NCBI RefSeq assembly: GCF_900110575.1
Contig: NZ_FOEF01000019.1
Coordinates: 164,756 to 228,755 of the forward strand
Direction: 5' to 3'
Source of the DNA: Amycolatopsis saalfeldensis
Lineage (GTDB): Bacteria > Actinomycetota > Actinomycetes > Mycobacteriales > Pseudonocardiaceae
Length of the DNA: 64,000 bases
The notes beneath the pieces are model-generated. The model saw only the letters and a list, made by a program, of their open reading frames with translations, did not search any database and was not told where the DNA came from. Every line of letters begins with the position of its first letter. The stretch's first letter is position 1. This document shows, piece after piece, positions 9,655 through 18,266 of the stretch. The position numbers were made by a program, and so were the translations under genes.

Positions 9655-10083
9655 GTGGCAGAGGACGTGGTGATCGGCTCCCGGTTCGTGGTACCCGGGG
9701 CCGAGTTGAGCGAGCGCTTCTCCCGGTCGTCCGGACCGGGCGGGCAGGGCGTGAACACCACGGACTCCCGGGTCGAGCTGTCGTTCGACGTGGCCGGCTC
9801 GGCGGTGATCCCGCCGCTGCTGAAGGAGCGCATCCTGGCGCGGCTCTCGGGACGGCTGGTCGACGGCGTGCTGACCATCGCCGCCAGCGAGCACCGCTCC
9901 CAGCTGATGAACCGGGACGCGGCACGGGAGCGGCTCGCTTCGATGCTGCTGGCAGCCTCCGCGCCGCCGCCGGCCAAACGGCGTCCCACCAAGCCTTCCC
10001 GTGGCTCGAAGGAACGCCGTCTGGCCGCGAAGAAGCGCCGTGGCGACGTGAAACGCGGCCGCGGCGGGCGCTTCGACGACTAG
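9655..10083 (+). CDS. arfB: ArfB-type ribosome-rescue peptidyl-tRNA hydrolase
   Basis: 142-aa protein of the ArfB/YaeJ class, which enters the empty A site of stalled ribosomes and releases the peptide. The GGQ catalytic loop is in SSGPGGQGVNTTDSRVEL (~26-42). The C-terminal tail is strongly basic (KERRLAAKKRRGDVKRGRGGR), as required to occupy the mRNA channel. There is no stop-codon-recognition domain, so it is not a class I release factor. The GTG start lies 34 nt after purM. Its stop overlaps the convergent GNAT gene by 4 nt. Confidence 0.9.
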   Translation: MAEDVVIGSRFVVPGAELSERFSRSSGPGGQGVNTTDSRVELSFDVAGSAVIPPLLKERILARLSGRLVDGVLTIAASEHRSQLMNRDAARERLASMLLAASAPPPAKRRPTKPSRGSKERRLAAKKRRGDVKRGRGGRFDD

Positions 10084-10826
10084 CTCAGCGAGAGGTGCAC
10101 GCACTCGCCCGCCGGCTGGTAGCCGACGCGGCGGTACACCGTGGCGATGCCCTCGTCGCCCGGGGTGAGGAAGGCCGTGTGCCCGCCTCGCGCGTGCACG
10201 ACGCGCGTGAGGCGCGCAGCGATGGCCGAAGCGATCCCGCGGTGCCGGTAAGCGGTGGCGACGGCGATGCCCGCGATCTCGGCGGTGCCGTCCTCGACCT
10301 CCAGCGCCACGCCGCCGCCGATGATCTCGCCGGTGGCCGTGTCCTCGGCGAGCACGGCCCGCCCGCCGTACGCCAGCGTGGCGGCCAGGTCGGCGTCGGA
10401 CACGTCCGGGGATTCGCCGTACGCCACGTTCTGCGCCGAACGCAGGCCGCGCGCGTCGGCCTCGGTCGACGGCGAGCGCAACCCGATGCCGTCGGGCGCC
10501 GGGCGGTCGAGGAAGTCACCGGGCGTGCAGGTCATGAGCGGGATCCGCCGCTCCAGCGCGTAACCCTGCTTGACCAGGAGTTCTTCGAGGTCCGGGGCGG
10601 CCTCGGTGAAGAACTCGAACCGCGGCAGCAGGCCGCGGCGGCGGTAGGCCGCGGTCAGTTCGGCGATCTCGGCGGGTGACGCCGTGGCGCCGTCGTCGGG
10701 GATCGCGTAGTTGAGCATGGGGTGGTCGGTGTCCCGCGCGAAGGTGGCGAGGAACGGGCCGACGCGTTCGGTGTCACGGCCGCGGGGCGCGGTCGTGCGG
10801 ACATAAGCCTGAAGAGCTGACGACAT
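10080..10826 (-). CDS. GNAT-family N-acetyltransferase
   Basis: 248-aa protein with a C-terminal GNAT fold. AEIAGIAVATAYRHRGIASAIAARL carries the acetyl-CoA-binding R/Q-x-x-G-x-G/A signature, followed by AFLTPGDEGIATVYRRVGYQPAG. The N-terminal ~110 residues look like a second, degenerate GNAT-like half (GYALERRIPLMTC). The substrate cannot be told. A 177-nt gap separates it from the VanZ gene on the same strand; I see no hairpin or gene in that gap. Confidence 0.85.
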   Translation of the reverse strand: MSSALQAYVRTTAPRGRDTERVGPFLATFARDTDHPMLNYAIPDDGATASPAEIAELTAAYRRRGLLPRFEFFTEAAPDLEELLVKQGYALERRIPLMTCTPGDFLDRPAPDGIGLRSPSTEADARGLRSAQNVAYGESPDVSDADLAATLAYGGRAVLAEDTATGEIIGGGVALEVEDGTAEIAGIAVATAYRHRGIASAIAARLTRVVHARGGHTAFLTPGDEGIATVYRRVGYQPAGECVHLSLS

Positions 10827-11003
10827 GACTGGGAGAACCCTTTCGGGGTCGAAGAAGGAGCGCGTGAAACACGCGCTGGGGGCGACGCTGAGGAGCTCGC
10901 GTCAGGCCTGACCTCGGCCGACGCGGGCGGCGGCGGCAAACATAGGCGTTCCTTCGTCCGAAACGGGTTTGACTCGAGTCTGGCACCTGGGGCAAGCGAG
11001 TTT

Positions 11004-11660
11004 TCAGCGCCGTTCGGGATGGCCGACGCCGGCGTAGCGCGTGTCCCAGACCGAGCGCGGCACCCGCAGCCGCAGCGTCGGCGCCTCGCAGACGGTCCGC
11101 CGCACCTGCCGCGGGATCGGCGGCGGCGCCGTCGGCAGATCGAACCGGCGCCAGCCGCGCCGGGTCAGCGCCGCGCCGATCGTGGCGCCGAGGGTGTTGA
11201 GCAGGACGTCGTCGGTGGAGCTGACGCGGCCGGAGTGGATCACGAACTGCATGGCCTCCACCAGCACGGACGCGGTCATCGCGGTGAGCGCGAGCCGGGC
11301 GAGCGAGCGCAGCCGCCGCACCCGGATCGGGAGCAGCGCGCCCAGTGGGCACAGCATCAGGAGGTTGCCGATGACCTGCCAGAGCGAGCCGTCGTCGGAC
11401 AGCGCGTCGGACAGGTCGGCGCCGGGGATCAGGTCGAGGGTGCTCGTGTCGGCGTCGCCGACGGGCATCAGCACCAGGAAGCCCACCAGCACGCCGAGGG
11501 TCACGATGGAGACGTCGACGGCGGCGGTCTGGGAGGCGTGGCGGATGCCGGTTCTTCGCCGCCTCCTCGCCGTGAGCAGTGGCCAGCTGATCAGCGCGTA
11601 GGGCAGCGCGATGGCCGTCAACGGGATCATCCCCCAGAAAGCGCGCAGCAGAGCACCCAT
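11004..11660 (-). CDS. VanZ-family membrane protein
   Basis: 218-aa protein with four to five hydrophobic helices and the VanZ core: GNLLMLCPLGALLPIRVRRL, ASVLVEAMQFVIHSGRVSSTDDVLLNTLGATIG. The conserved E..Q and D-x-x-x-N-xx-G residues are all present. VanZ proteins can lower teicoplanin binding, but most actinomycete members have unknown roles. The C-terminus is a basic cytosolic tail. GAAGGGAAGCGC precedes ATG 11660. The 258 nt upstream (11661-11918) contain an AT-rich patch near 11870-11910 but no gene that I can support. Confidence 0.85.
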   Translation of the reverse strand: MGALLRAFWGMIPLTAIALPYALISWPLLTARRRRRTGIRHASQTAAVDVSIVTLGVLVGFLVLMPVGDADTSTLDLIPGADLSDALSDDGSLWQVIGNLLMLCPLGALLPIRVRRLRSLARLALTAMTASVLVEAMQFVIHSGRVSSTDDVLLNTLGATIGAALTRRGWRRFDLPTAPPPIPRQVRRTVCEAPTLRLRVPRSVWDTRYAGVGHPERR

Positions 11661-11918
11661 GCGCTTCCCTTCTCAGAGCCCCTCTGAACTGCTTCTTCCC
11701 GCCCTCCCAAGATCAACCTTCGCATCGCAAGATCCACTTGGCACTCCCAGTGGCCCGCACTATTCGGTGATCTTCCGGTGGCGCGAAACGGCTTCCCGTG
11801 GTTCGGTCGAGGCGCGGACCGTCCACAGTGGATGCTGTGGACAACCCTGTGGAAGGATTTCGGGTGCTTAGGCGAAAGCCTTATTTCACAACAGAAATTA
11901 GCAAAGGCGGCCTGTGTA

Positions 11919-12815
11919 CTACTCGGCCAGCTCGCGGGCCCGTTCGATGATCGACGACAGGTGCAGGCCCCGCCGGACGTCGCACGGGTGAGTGGTGGTG
12001 CCGCTCGCGATCATCGCCGCGAAGTCGTCCAGTAGGGCGGTGTAGGACTCCCCGGCCGTGCCCGCTTTGCGTCCGAGCGTCCGGTATCCGTGCTCGCCGT
12101 ACACGGCGATCTCGACCACGGTGGGCTGAACCGGCAGGTGCATTGAGAGCGTCGCGGTGCTCGTCGCGCCGCCCTCGTGGGCCAGCAGCAGCTGCCAGAG
12201 GCCGTCCTCGCCGCGGTGGGCCGCGAGCACGTCGGTGATCCGGCCGAGTGCGGCGTCGAGCAGGTCGAACGCGTGCGGGCCGATGTCCGCGAGCGCGCCG
12301 CCGGAGGCGTCCTGGCGCCAGGCCGAAGTCGCGTACCGGCCGCCGAGCAGCGCGCCCGAGAGCCAGCGGGCGCCGCCGCCGTGCCAGCCGCCGGCGCGGG
12401 TGATGCCTTCGAGCCACTCGCGGGTCTGCGTGGAGAACCGCAGGGTGAGCATGACCAGCGACGCGACGTCGTTCGCGGCGACGGCGTCGGCGAGCCGCTG
12501 CGCGCCGGCCAGGTCGGCGGCGATCGGCTTCTCCAGGATCAGGTGCTTGCCCGCTTCGGCCGCCTTGACCGCCAGCTCGGCCTGCACGGCCGGCGGGACG
12601 GCGAACGCCAGCGCGTCGACCTGCGAGAACAGCTCGTCGAGCTGATCGGTGCCGATCGCCCCGTGGGCGTCGGCCAGCTCCTTCGCGGCGTCGGCACGAC
12701 GGGCCCAGACGGCGGCGAGCGTCGTCCCGGGATGGTCGGCCAGGCCGGGCGCGTGCACCGTGGTCGCCCACGGACCGGTTCCGACGAGCCCGACGCGCAG
12801 CTGTCCGTCTCCCAC
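11919..12815 (-). CDS. Gfo/Idh/MocA-family oxidoreductase
   Basis: 298-aa NAD(P)-dependent dehydrogenase. The Rossmann nucleotide loop is at the N-terminus (VGLVGTGPWATTVHAPGL). The family EKPIA motif appears as HLILEKPIAADLAGAQ (~95), and DIGPHAFDLLDAAL (~175) has the expected histidine of the active-site region. The sugar or inositol substrate cannot be assigned. The GTG start is 7 nt downstream of TACACT, so the mRNA is probably leaderless. It stands alone, divergent from the riboswitch operon. Confidence 0.88.
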   Translation of the reverse strand: MGDGQLRVGLVGTGPWATTVHAPGLADHPGTTLAAVWARRADAAKELADAHGAIGTDQLDELFSQVDALAFAVPPAVQAELAVKAAEAGKHLILEKPIAADLAGAQRLADAVAANDVASLVMLTLRFSTQTREWLEGITRAGGWHGGGARWLSGALLGGRYATSAWRQDASGGALADIGPHAFDLLDAALGRITDVLAAHRGEDGLWQLLLAHEGGATSTATLSMHLPVQPTVVEIAVYGEHGYRTLGRKAGTAGESYTALLDDFAAMIASGTTTHPCDVRRGLHLSSIIERARELAE

Positions 12816-12822
12816 GCCCGGA

Positions 12823-12828
12823 AGTGTA
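12823..12828 (-). promoter_or_regulatory. -10 element of leaderless start (12815)
   Basis: TACACT on the minus strand is separated by 7 nt from the GTG of the oxidoreductase gene. No Shine-Dalgarno is present. Confidence 0.5.
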
Positions 12829-12837
12829 GGTGTGTCC

Positions 12838-12992
12838 GGTCTCGCTTCCTGCGGGTCCCTCCCGTGGGTTAACGTCGGTGGCTTCTACACCACGAACGGG
12901 GGAAGCCGGTGCGAGTCCGGCGCTGACCCGCAACCGTGATCGGCCTGGTCAAGGCCGTGAGCCGGATCGCCCGCCGTGGTCCGACTCGATGC
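12838..12992 (+). ncRNA. Cobalamin (B12) riboswitch
   Basis: The B12-box architecture is clear: GGGGGAAGCCGGTGCGAGTC near 12897-12916, then GCGCTGACCCGCAACCGTGA (~12920-12939), then the 3' box GAGCCGGATCGCCCGCC (~12959-12975). The leader ends just before the ATG at 13008, whose weak GAGG (12993-12996) could be masked when B12 is bound. It should repress the downstream ECF transporter operon when cobalamin is plentiful. Confidence 0.92.
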
Positions 12993-13007
12993 GAGGTTCA
13001 TCAACCG

Positions 13008-13667
13008 ATGTCTGTTCCTTCGCTCGCCTGGGGGCGAGTCCTCTCCGCGTGTGCGCTGCTCTTCACCGCCGGCCTGGCCGGGGCCGGTCCGGCCGCCGCG
13101 ACCGTGCCCGGGAAGGGCACCGCGGGTTATTGCCCGGACGCCACCGGGGTCACCGTGATCGTCGACTACCAGGACCTCGGCGGTGACACGCTCATCCGCT
13201 GCGCGCCCGGACCGCAGGAGAACGGCGTCACGACCATGCAGAACGCGGGCCTGGACCTGGCCGGCGCCGGCAAGTACGGCCTGGCCCTGATCTGCAGGAT
13301 CGAGGGCAAGCCGGCCGACCAGTCGTGCACCGGGATGCCGCCGGAGAGCGCGTCGTGGAGCTTCTGGACCGCCACGAACGGCGGCAAGTGGGAGTCGAGC
13401 CAGGTCGGCGTGCAGGGCTGGAAGCCGCCGGCGGGCAGTTTCGAGGGCTGGTCGTTCGCCCGCAACAAGGCCTTCGCGGACTACCCGCCGCCGCGGACCG
13501 CGCCCGTCCGGCAGGCGAACGCGCCGGCTCAGGCGCCGGCTGGTCAGTCCACCTCGGACAGTGGTTTCCCGTGGGGGCTGGTGATCGGCATCGTGGTGAT
13601 CGTGCTGATCGCGGCCGCCGGGGTGGTGACGGGGCTGCGGCGCAGGCGTGGTGCGGACCGCTCGTGA
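13008..13667 (+). CDS. SCO2322-like surface protein of ECF operon
   Basis: 219-aa exported protein: a signal peptide (VLSACALLFTAGLAGAGPAAA), an extracytoplasmic domain with six cysteine/tryptophan-rich motifs (CPDATGVTVIVDYQDLGG, IRCAPG, ASWSFWTATNGGKWESS, GWSFA), a Pro/Ala linker, and one C-terminal membrane anchor (GLVIGIVVIVLIAAAGVVTG) with an Arg-rich stop. The WSFW motif resembles the SCO2322 family found next to ECF transporters. It is the first gene under the cobalamin riboswitch, so a role in capturing a corrinoid or cobalt compound at the cell surface is inferred. Confidence 0.65.
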   Translation: MSVPSLAWGRVLSACALLFTAGLAGAGPAAATVPGKGTAGYCPDATGVTVIVDYQDLGGDTLIRCAPGPQENGVTTMQNAGLDLAGAGKYGLALICRIEGKPADQSCTGMPPESASWSFWTATNGGKWESSQVGVQGWKPPAGSFEGWSFARNKAFADYPPPRTAPVRQANAPAQAPAGQSTSDSGFPWGLVIGIVVIVLIAAAGVVTGLRRRRGADRS

Positions 13668-14763
13668 GCCGCGCGGCCGGTCGCGAGCCCCGCTGACCGG
13701 TAGCCCCCGCGCGCTGCACCCCGGTGCGTGGTGGGTGTGGGCGCTCGCGCTCGCCGTCGCCGCGAGCCGCACCACGAACCCGTTGCTGCTCGGCCTGGTG
13801 ATCGCGGTGGCCGGGTTCGTGGTCGCCCACCGCCGCACGGACGCGCCGTGGGCGCTGGCCTTCCGGCTGTACGCGTACATCGGCGCGGTGATCGTGGCTT
13901 CCCGCGTGCTGTTCCGGATCCTCATCGGCGGCGAGGACGGCGGGCACGTGCTGTTCACGCTGCCGACCATCCCGCTGCCCGCGGCCGCCGCGGGGATCAC
14001 GCTGCTCGGGCCGACGTCGGCGGAGGAGCTGCTGGGCGGGTTCTACGACGGGCTGCGGCTGGCCGCGATCGTGCTCTGCGTCGGCGCCGCGAACGCGCTG
14101 GCGAACCCGAAACGCCTGCTCAAGGCCGTTCCCGGGGCGCTGTACGAGCTGGGCACGGCGGTCACGGTCGCGCTCTCGGTGGCCCCGCAGCTGGTGGAAA
14201 GCGTGCAGCGGGTGCGGCGCGCGCGGCGGTTGCGAGCGGGACACTCGCGCGGCTTCCGCTTCGTGAAGGGGATTTTCGTGCCGGTGCTCGCCGACGCGAT
14301 GGACCGCTCGCTCCTGCTCGCCGCGGCGATGGACTCGCGGGGCTACGGGCGGCGGGGCTCCCTCGCGCCGCGGGTGCGCGTGCTGATCGCGGTGTGTGTG
14401 CTGGTCGGGATGATCGGTGTCGCCGTCGGGGTGTACGGCGTGCTCGACGGGACGTCGACCTGGCTCGGCCTGCCGATGCTGGCGGCCGGGCTGGTGGTGG
14501 CGGGGTCGGGGTTCGTGCTCGGCGGCCGTCGCGTCCGGCGCACGGCGTACCGGCCCGACCTGTGGCGGCTGCCCGAAACGCTGGTGGTCCTGTGCGGCGT
14601 CGGGGCGTGCGCGCTGCTGTTCGCGGCCGGGCCCGCCGGGCTGTACCCGACCGGGCTGGAGTGGCCGTCGTTGCCGGTCCTGCCGGTGTTGTCCGTGCTG
14701 ATCGGGGCGCTGCCGGCCTGGCTGGCGCCGCGTCCCGTGTCGTTGCTGGAGGTCGCCCGGTGA
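13648..14763 (+). CDS. ECF transporter T component (CbiQ-like)
   Basis: 371-aa energy-coupling factor transmembrane protein. There are roughly six to eight membrane helices. The coupling-helix signatures are visible as VQRVRRARRLRAG and AAAMDSRGYGRRG, which match the family Ala-Arg-Gly motifs that contact the ATPases. A C-terminal hydrophobic extension of ~130 residues is present. The GTG at 13648 overlaps the preceding gene by 20 nt; GTG 13651 is an alternative. It overlaps the ATPase gene by 4 nt, so T and A subunits are made together. Confidence 0.88.
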   Translation: MVRTAREPRGRSRAPLTGSPRALHPGAWWVWALALAVAASRTTNPLLLGLVIAVAGFVVAHRRTDAPWALAFRLYAYIGAVIVASRVLFRILIGGEDGGHVLFTLPTIPLPAAAAGITLLGPTSAEELLGGFYDGLRLAAIVLCVGAANALANPKRLLKAVPGALYELGTAVTVALSVAPQLVESVQRVRRARRLRAGHSRGFRFVKGIFVPVLADAMDRSLLLAAAMDSRGYGRRGSLAPRVRVLIAVCVLVGMIGVAVGVYGVLDGTSTWLGLPMLAAGLVVAGSGFVLGGRRVRRTAYRPDLWRLPETLVVLCGVGACALLFAAGPAGLYPTGLEWPSLPVLPVLSVLIGALPAWLAPRPVSLLEVAR

Positions 14764-16364
14764 TCGAGTTCTCCCACGTCGGGGTCACTTACGATGGGGC
14801 CGCGCGGCCCGTTCTGTCCGATGTGGACCTCGTGGTGGAGGAGGGCGAGCTGTGCCTCGTCGCGGGGCGGACCGGTGTCGGCAAGTCGACTTTCCTCGGC
14901 GCGATCAACGGGCTCGTCCCGCACTTCACCGGCGGCCGGCTGACCGGCCGCGTGCGGGTGGCCGGGCTGGACACCGAGACGCACCCGCCGCGTGAGCTGG
15001 CGTCCGTGGTCGGGGTGGTCGGGCAGGACCCGCTGGCCGGGTTCGTCACGGACACCGTCGAGGAGGAGCTGGCGTACGGCATGGAGCAGCTGGCCGTGGC
15101 GCCGGACGTGATGCGCAAGCGCGTCGAGGAGACCCTGGACCTGCTGGGCGTCGCGGACCTGCGGCACCGTCCACTTCGGACGCTTTCCGGCGGGCAGCAG
15201 CAACGCGTGGCGATCGGCTCCGTGCTCACGGCGCACCCGCGGGTGCTGGTGCTGGACGAGCCGACGTCCGCGCTCGACCCGACGGCGGCCGAGGAGGTGC
15301 TGGCCGCGATCACGCGGCTGGTGCACGACCTGGGGACCACGGTGGTCGTCGCGGAGCACCGGATGGAGCGCGTCGCGCAGTACGCCGACCGCGTGCTGTA
15401 CCTGCCCGGCGACGGCTCGGTGGTCTCCGGCCCGCCCGCGGAGGTGTTCGCCTTCGCGGACGTCGCGCCGCCGATCGTCGAGCTGGGCCGGCTGGCTGGC
15501 TGGTCGCCGCTGCCGCTCTCGGTGCGTGACGCACGGCGGACGGCGGGCCCGTTGCGTGCCCGGCTGGCTCCGTTTTCGCGTCCTTCCGACCCGGGCTCTG
15601 CTTCCGGGGAAACGGTGGTGCGGGCTTCGGCGGTGCAGGTCCGGTACGGCGACGTCCTGGCGGTGCGCGGAGTGGACCTGCGGCTCGGGCGGGGTGAGGT
15701 CGTGGCGCTGATGGGGCGCAACGGATCGGGGAAGTCCTCGCTGCTGTGGGCTTTGCAGGGCAGCGGCCCGCGGTCCGGCGGGACGGTCGACGTCCTGGGC
15801 GAGGACCCGGCCCGGCTGAAGCCGCGCGCGGCGCGGACGCGCGTCGGCCTCGTCCCGCAGAGCCCGGCGGACCTGCTGTACCTGGAGACGGTGGACGCCG
15901 AATGCGCCCAGGCGGACCAGGAATCGGGGACGGCGCCGGGCACGGCGCGGTCGCTGCTGGACCGGCTCGTCTCTGGCGTCGACGGCGCGCTGAACCCGCG
16001 TGACCTGTCCGAGGGCCAGCGGCTGGCGCTGGTGCTGGCGGTGCAGCTGGCGGCCGCGCCTCCGGCGTTGCTGCTCGACGAGCCCACGCGAGGCCTCGAT
16101 TACCCGGCGAAGCGGCACTTCGCGTCGGTGCTCGCTTCGCTCGCTTCAGAGGGCCACGCCATTCTCCTGGCCACCCACGACGTGGAATTCGTCGCGACCG
16201 CCGCGCACCGCGTGGTGGTCATGGCCGAGGGCGAGGTCGTCGCGGACGGCCCGACCGCGGAGGTGGTCGTGTCCTCACCGGCGTTCGCGCCCCAGGTCGC
16301 GAAGATCCTGGCCCCGGCGGAATGGCTGACGGTGGACGAGGTCGCGAAGGCGCTGGGCACATGA
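14760..16364 (+). CDS. ECF transporter ATPase, two ABC domains fused
   Basis: 534-aa fusion of the A1 and A2 ATPases. Domain 1 (~1-235): Walker A GRTGVGKST, signature LSGGQQQRVAI, Walker B VLVLDEPTSALDP, His switch VVAEHR. Domain 2 (~285-520): Walker A GRNGSGKSS, signature LSEGQRLALVL (G to E at the second position), Walker B LLLDEPTRGLD, switch LATHD. The GTG start at 14760 overlaps the T-component stop (GTGA). Its stop codon overlaps a 26-codon microORF in the same ATGA fashion. Confidence 0.93.
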   Translation: MIEFSHVGVTYDGAARPVLSDVDLVVEEGELCLVAGRTGVGKSTFLGAINGLVPHFTGGRLTGRVRVAGLDTETHPPRELASVVGVVGQDPLAGFVTDTVEEELAYGMEQLAVAPDVMRKRVEETLDLLGVADLRHRPLRTLSGGQQQRVAIGSVLTAHPRVLVLDEPTSALDPTAAEEVLAAITRLVHDLGTTVVVAEHRMERVAQYADRVLYLPGDGSVVSGPPAEVFAFADVAPPIVELGRLAGWSPLPLSVRDARRTAGPLRARLAPFSRPSDPGSASGETVVRASAVQVRYGDVLAVRGVDLRLGRGEVVALMGRNGSGKSSLLWALQGSGPRSGGTVDVLGEDPARLKPRAARTRVGLVPQSPADLLYLETVDAECAQADQESGTAPGTARSLLDRLVSGVDGALNPRDLSEGQRLALVLAVQLAAAPPALLLDEPTRGLDYPAKRHFASVLASLASEGHAILLATHDVEFVATAAHRVVVMAEGEVVADGPTAEVVVSSPAFAPQVAKILAPAEWLTVDEVAKALGT

Positions 16365-16441
16365 GCGAGCCTGCGAGTGAATCATTCAGCACTGCGCCTT
16401 CGGCTCAGGCCGCACCGAGCGTCAGCGAGGTGGGCGCATGA
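16361..16441 (+). CDS. MicroORF 1 in ECF operon (26 aa)
   Basis: A 26-codon open frame starts in an ATGA overlap with the ATPase stop (16361-16364) and ends at 16441. The peptide begins MSEPASESFSTAPSAQAAPS and is Ser/Ala rich without known motifs. Its stop overlaps the next microORF start, again as ATGA. It could be a translational relay, or a short intergenic repeat that is open by chance. Confidence 0.35.
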   Translation: MSEPASESFSTAPSAQAAPSVSEVGA

Positions 16442-16473
16442 GCGGGCGCGCGATCGAGGGCCGGGCGAGATGA
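16438..16473 (+). CDS. MicroORF 2 in ECF operon (11 aa)
   Basis: An 11-residue frame (MSGRAIEGRAR) starts in an ATGA overlap at 16438-16441 and stops in an ATGA overlap at 16470-16473 with the S-component start. It has no function of its own that I can see. The chained overlaps would let ribosomes pass from the ATPase gene to the S gene. Confidence 0.3.
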   Translation: MSGRAIEGRAR

Positions 16474-17261
16474 CCGATTTCCTGCGACCCGCCATCCGGG
16501 TCCGGTGGCGGAGCGCGTTGGTGCTCGGGGTGGCGGTGGTGCTGGGGCTGCTGATGTTCTGCTGGCCCCTGTTGGTCAACACCACTCCGGGGGCCGGACA
16601 CGGGGTCGACGCGCCGTTTGTCTTCATGGCCACCCTGCCCGTGCTGATCCTGATCGTGCTGGCCGAGTTGTCGAGCGGCGGGCTGGATTCGAAGGCGCTG
16701 GCGCTGCTGGGCGTGCTGTCGGCCGTCGACGCGGCGTTGCGGCCGCTCGGCGCCGGGACGGGCGGGATCGAGCTGGTGTTCTTCCTGCTCGTGCTGGCCG
16801 GACGGGTGTTCGGGCCGGGGTTCGGGTTCGTGCTGGGGGCGACGTCGTTGTTCGCCTCGGCGCTGCTCACCGGCGGGGTCGGGCCCTGGCTGCCGTTCCA
16901 GATGCTGGCGTCGTCGATGGTGGGGATGGGGGCGGGGCTGCTGCCGTCGCGGGTGAAGGGCCGTTGGGAGATCGCCATGCTCGCGGGGTACGGCGTGCTC
17001 GCGGCGTACTTCTACGGGCTGGCAATGAGCATGTTCACCTGGCCGTTCTTGGCGGGTTCGTCCGCGCTGGACTTCGTGCCCGGCGCGCCGCTGGCGGACA
17101 ACCTGCACCGGTTCCTGGTCTTCACCGTCCTGACCTCGACGATCGGCTGGGACACCGGCCGCGCGCTGACCAACCTCGCCGCCATCCTGCTGCTCGGGCC
17201 CGCCATCCTGCTGGTCCTGCGCCGCGCCGCCCGGCGGGCCGCGTTCGGCCCGGCCAGCTGA
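16470..17261 (+). CDS. ECF transporter S component
   Basis: 263-aa integral membrane protein, the substrate-binding subunit. Six or so helices are visible, including FMATLPVLILIVLAELSSGG, LVFFLLVLAGRVFGPGFGFVLG and MLAGYGVLAAYFYGLAMSMF. The segment GRVFGPGFGFVLGATSLFASALLTGGVGPWLP resembles the conserved S-component L1/helix region. Position at the end of a cobalamin-riboswitch operon suggests a B12-related or cobalt substrate. ATG 16470 was chosen because it joins the ATGA chain and because the upstream in-frame extension is polar and unlike the family. Confidence 0.82.
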   Translation: MTDFLRPAIRVRWRSALVLGVAVVLGLLMFCWPLLVNTTPGAGHGVDAPFVFMATLPVLILIVLAELSSGGLDSKALALLGVLSAVDAALRPLGAGTGGIELVFFLLVLAGRVFGPGFGFVLGATSLFASALLTGGVGPWLPFQMLASSMVGMGAGLLPSRVKGRWEIAMLAGYGVLAAYFYGLAMSMFTWPFLAGSSALDFVPGAPLADNLHRFLVFTVLTSTIGWDTGRALTNLAAILLLGPAILLVLRRAARRAAFGPAS

Positions 17262-17298
17262 GGTGTCCACCAGCCGAAGAACTATCCGGCCGTGGCCA

Positions 17299-18159
17299 TC
17301 AGGAGTACGAGTAGAACCCGCGGCCGGTCTTCTTGCCCAGCAGGCCAGCGTCCACCATGCGCAGCAGCAGCGGCGGCGACGAGTACAGCGGCTCCTTGAA
17401 CTCCGCGTACATCGAGTCCGCGATGGCCTTGATGGTGTCCAGCCCGATCAGGTCGGACAGCCGCAGCGGGCCCATCGGGTGCGCGGTGCCCAGCTCCATG
17501 CCGCGGTCGATGTCCTCGGCGGAGGCGAAGCCGGATTCGATCATGCGGATCGCGGACAGCAGGTACGGCACCAGCAGCGAGTTCACGATGAACCCGGCGC
17601 GGTCCTGCGACCGGATCACGGTCTTGCTCAACGCCTTCGTGGCGTGCTCCTCGGCACGGCGCGTGGTTTCGTCGCTGGTCAGCAGCGACGGGACCAGCTC
17701 CACCAGCGGCAGCACGGGCACCGGGTTGAAGAAGTGGATGCCGACCACCTGCTGCGGGCGAGCCGTGGCCATGCCGAGCTTCATGATCGGGATCGACGAG
17801 GTGTTGGACGCGAACAGCGCGTCCTCCCGCTCCACGATCTTGTCCAGCTGGCGGAAGACCTCGACCTTGGCCTGCTCCTGCTCGAGGATCGCCTCGATCA
17901 CCAGGTCACGGTCGGCGAACTCGCCGATCTCGGTGGTGAACCGCAGCCGGCCGCGCGCCGCTTCGGCGTCCTCGGTGGACAGCTTGCCGCTTTTCACCCC
18001 GCGCTGCAGCGACTTCTCGATGCGAGCCCGGCCGGCGTCCAGCGCGGGCTGGTTCACCTCGGTGACGATCACGTCGATGCCGGACCTGGCGTGCACCTCG
18101 GCGATGCCGGACCCCATCAGGCCCGCGCCGATCACTCCGACACGCTGTACGTCGCTCAC
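17299..18159 (-). CDS. 3-hydroxybutyryl-CoA dehydrogenase
   Basis: 286-aa NAD(P)-dependent 3-hydroxyacyl-CoA dehydrogenase of the Hbd/FadB2 type, for fatty-acid or butyryl-CoA metabolism. The N-terminal Rossmann motif is VGVIGAGLMGSGIAEV. The catalytic His is in VVGIHFFNPVPVLPLVE, and ALFASNTSSIPI gives the conserved Asn/Ser region. The C-terminal dimerisation domain has LVPYLLSAIRMIESG and GPLRLSDLIGLDT. Family length is normal. AAGGAG lies upstream of the start at 18159. It is a single gene, convergent with the ECF operon. Confidence 0.93.
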   Translation of the reverse strand: MSDVQRVGVIGAGLMGSGIAEVHARSGIDVIVTEVNQPALDAGRARIEKSLQRGVKSGKLSTEDAEAARGRLRFTTEIGEFADRDLVIEAILEQEQAKVEVFRQLDKIVEREDALFASNTSSIPIMKLGMATARPQQVVGIHFFNPVPVLPLVELVPSLLTSDETTRRAEEHATKALSKTVIRSQDRAGFIVNSLLVPYLLSAIRMIESGFASAEDIDRGMELGTAHPMGPLRLSDLIGLDTIKAIADSMYAEFKEPLYSSPPLLLRMVDAGLLGKKTGRGFYSYS

Positions 18160-18266
18160 CGGCTCGCTCCTTCACACCTTCGTGGGCACGAAAAATTGGG
18201 CAGCACGCGACGCGCGAGGGTGTGCCCGGGTTCGCACCCGGAACCACCCTCGCGCGTCACGCCTGC

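Noticed and set aside
11870..11910. AT-rich island as a transferred segment or origin
   Set aside because: It is only ~40 nt, with no repeats or boxes; a promoter of the VanZ gene is enough to explain it.
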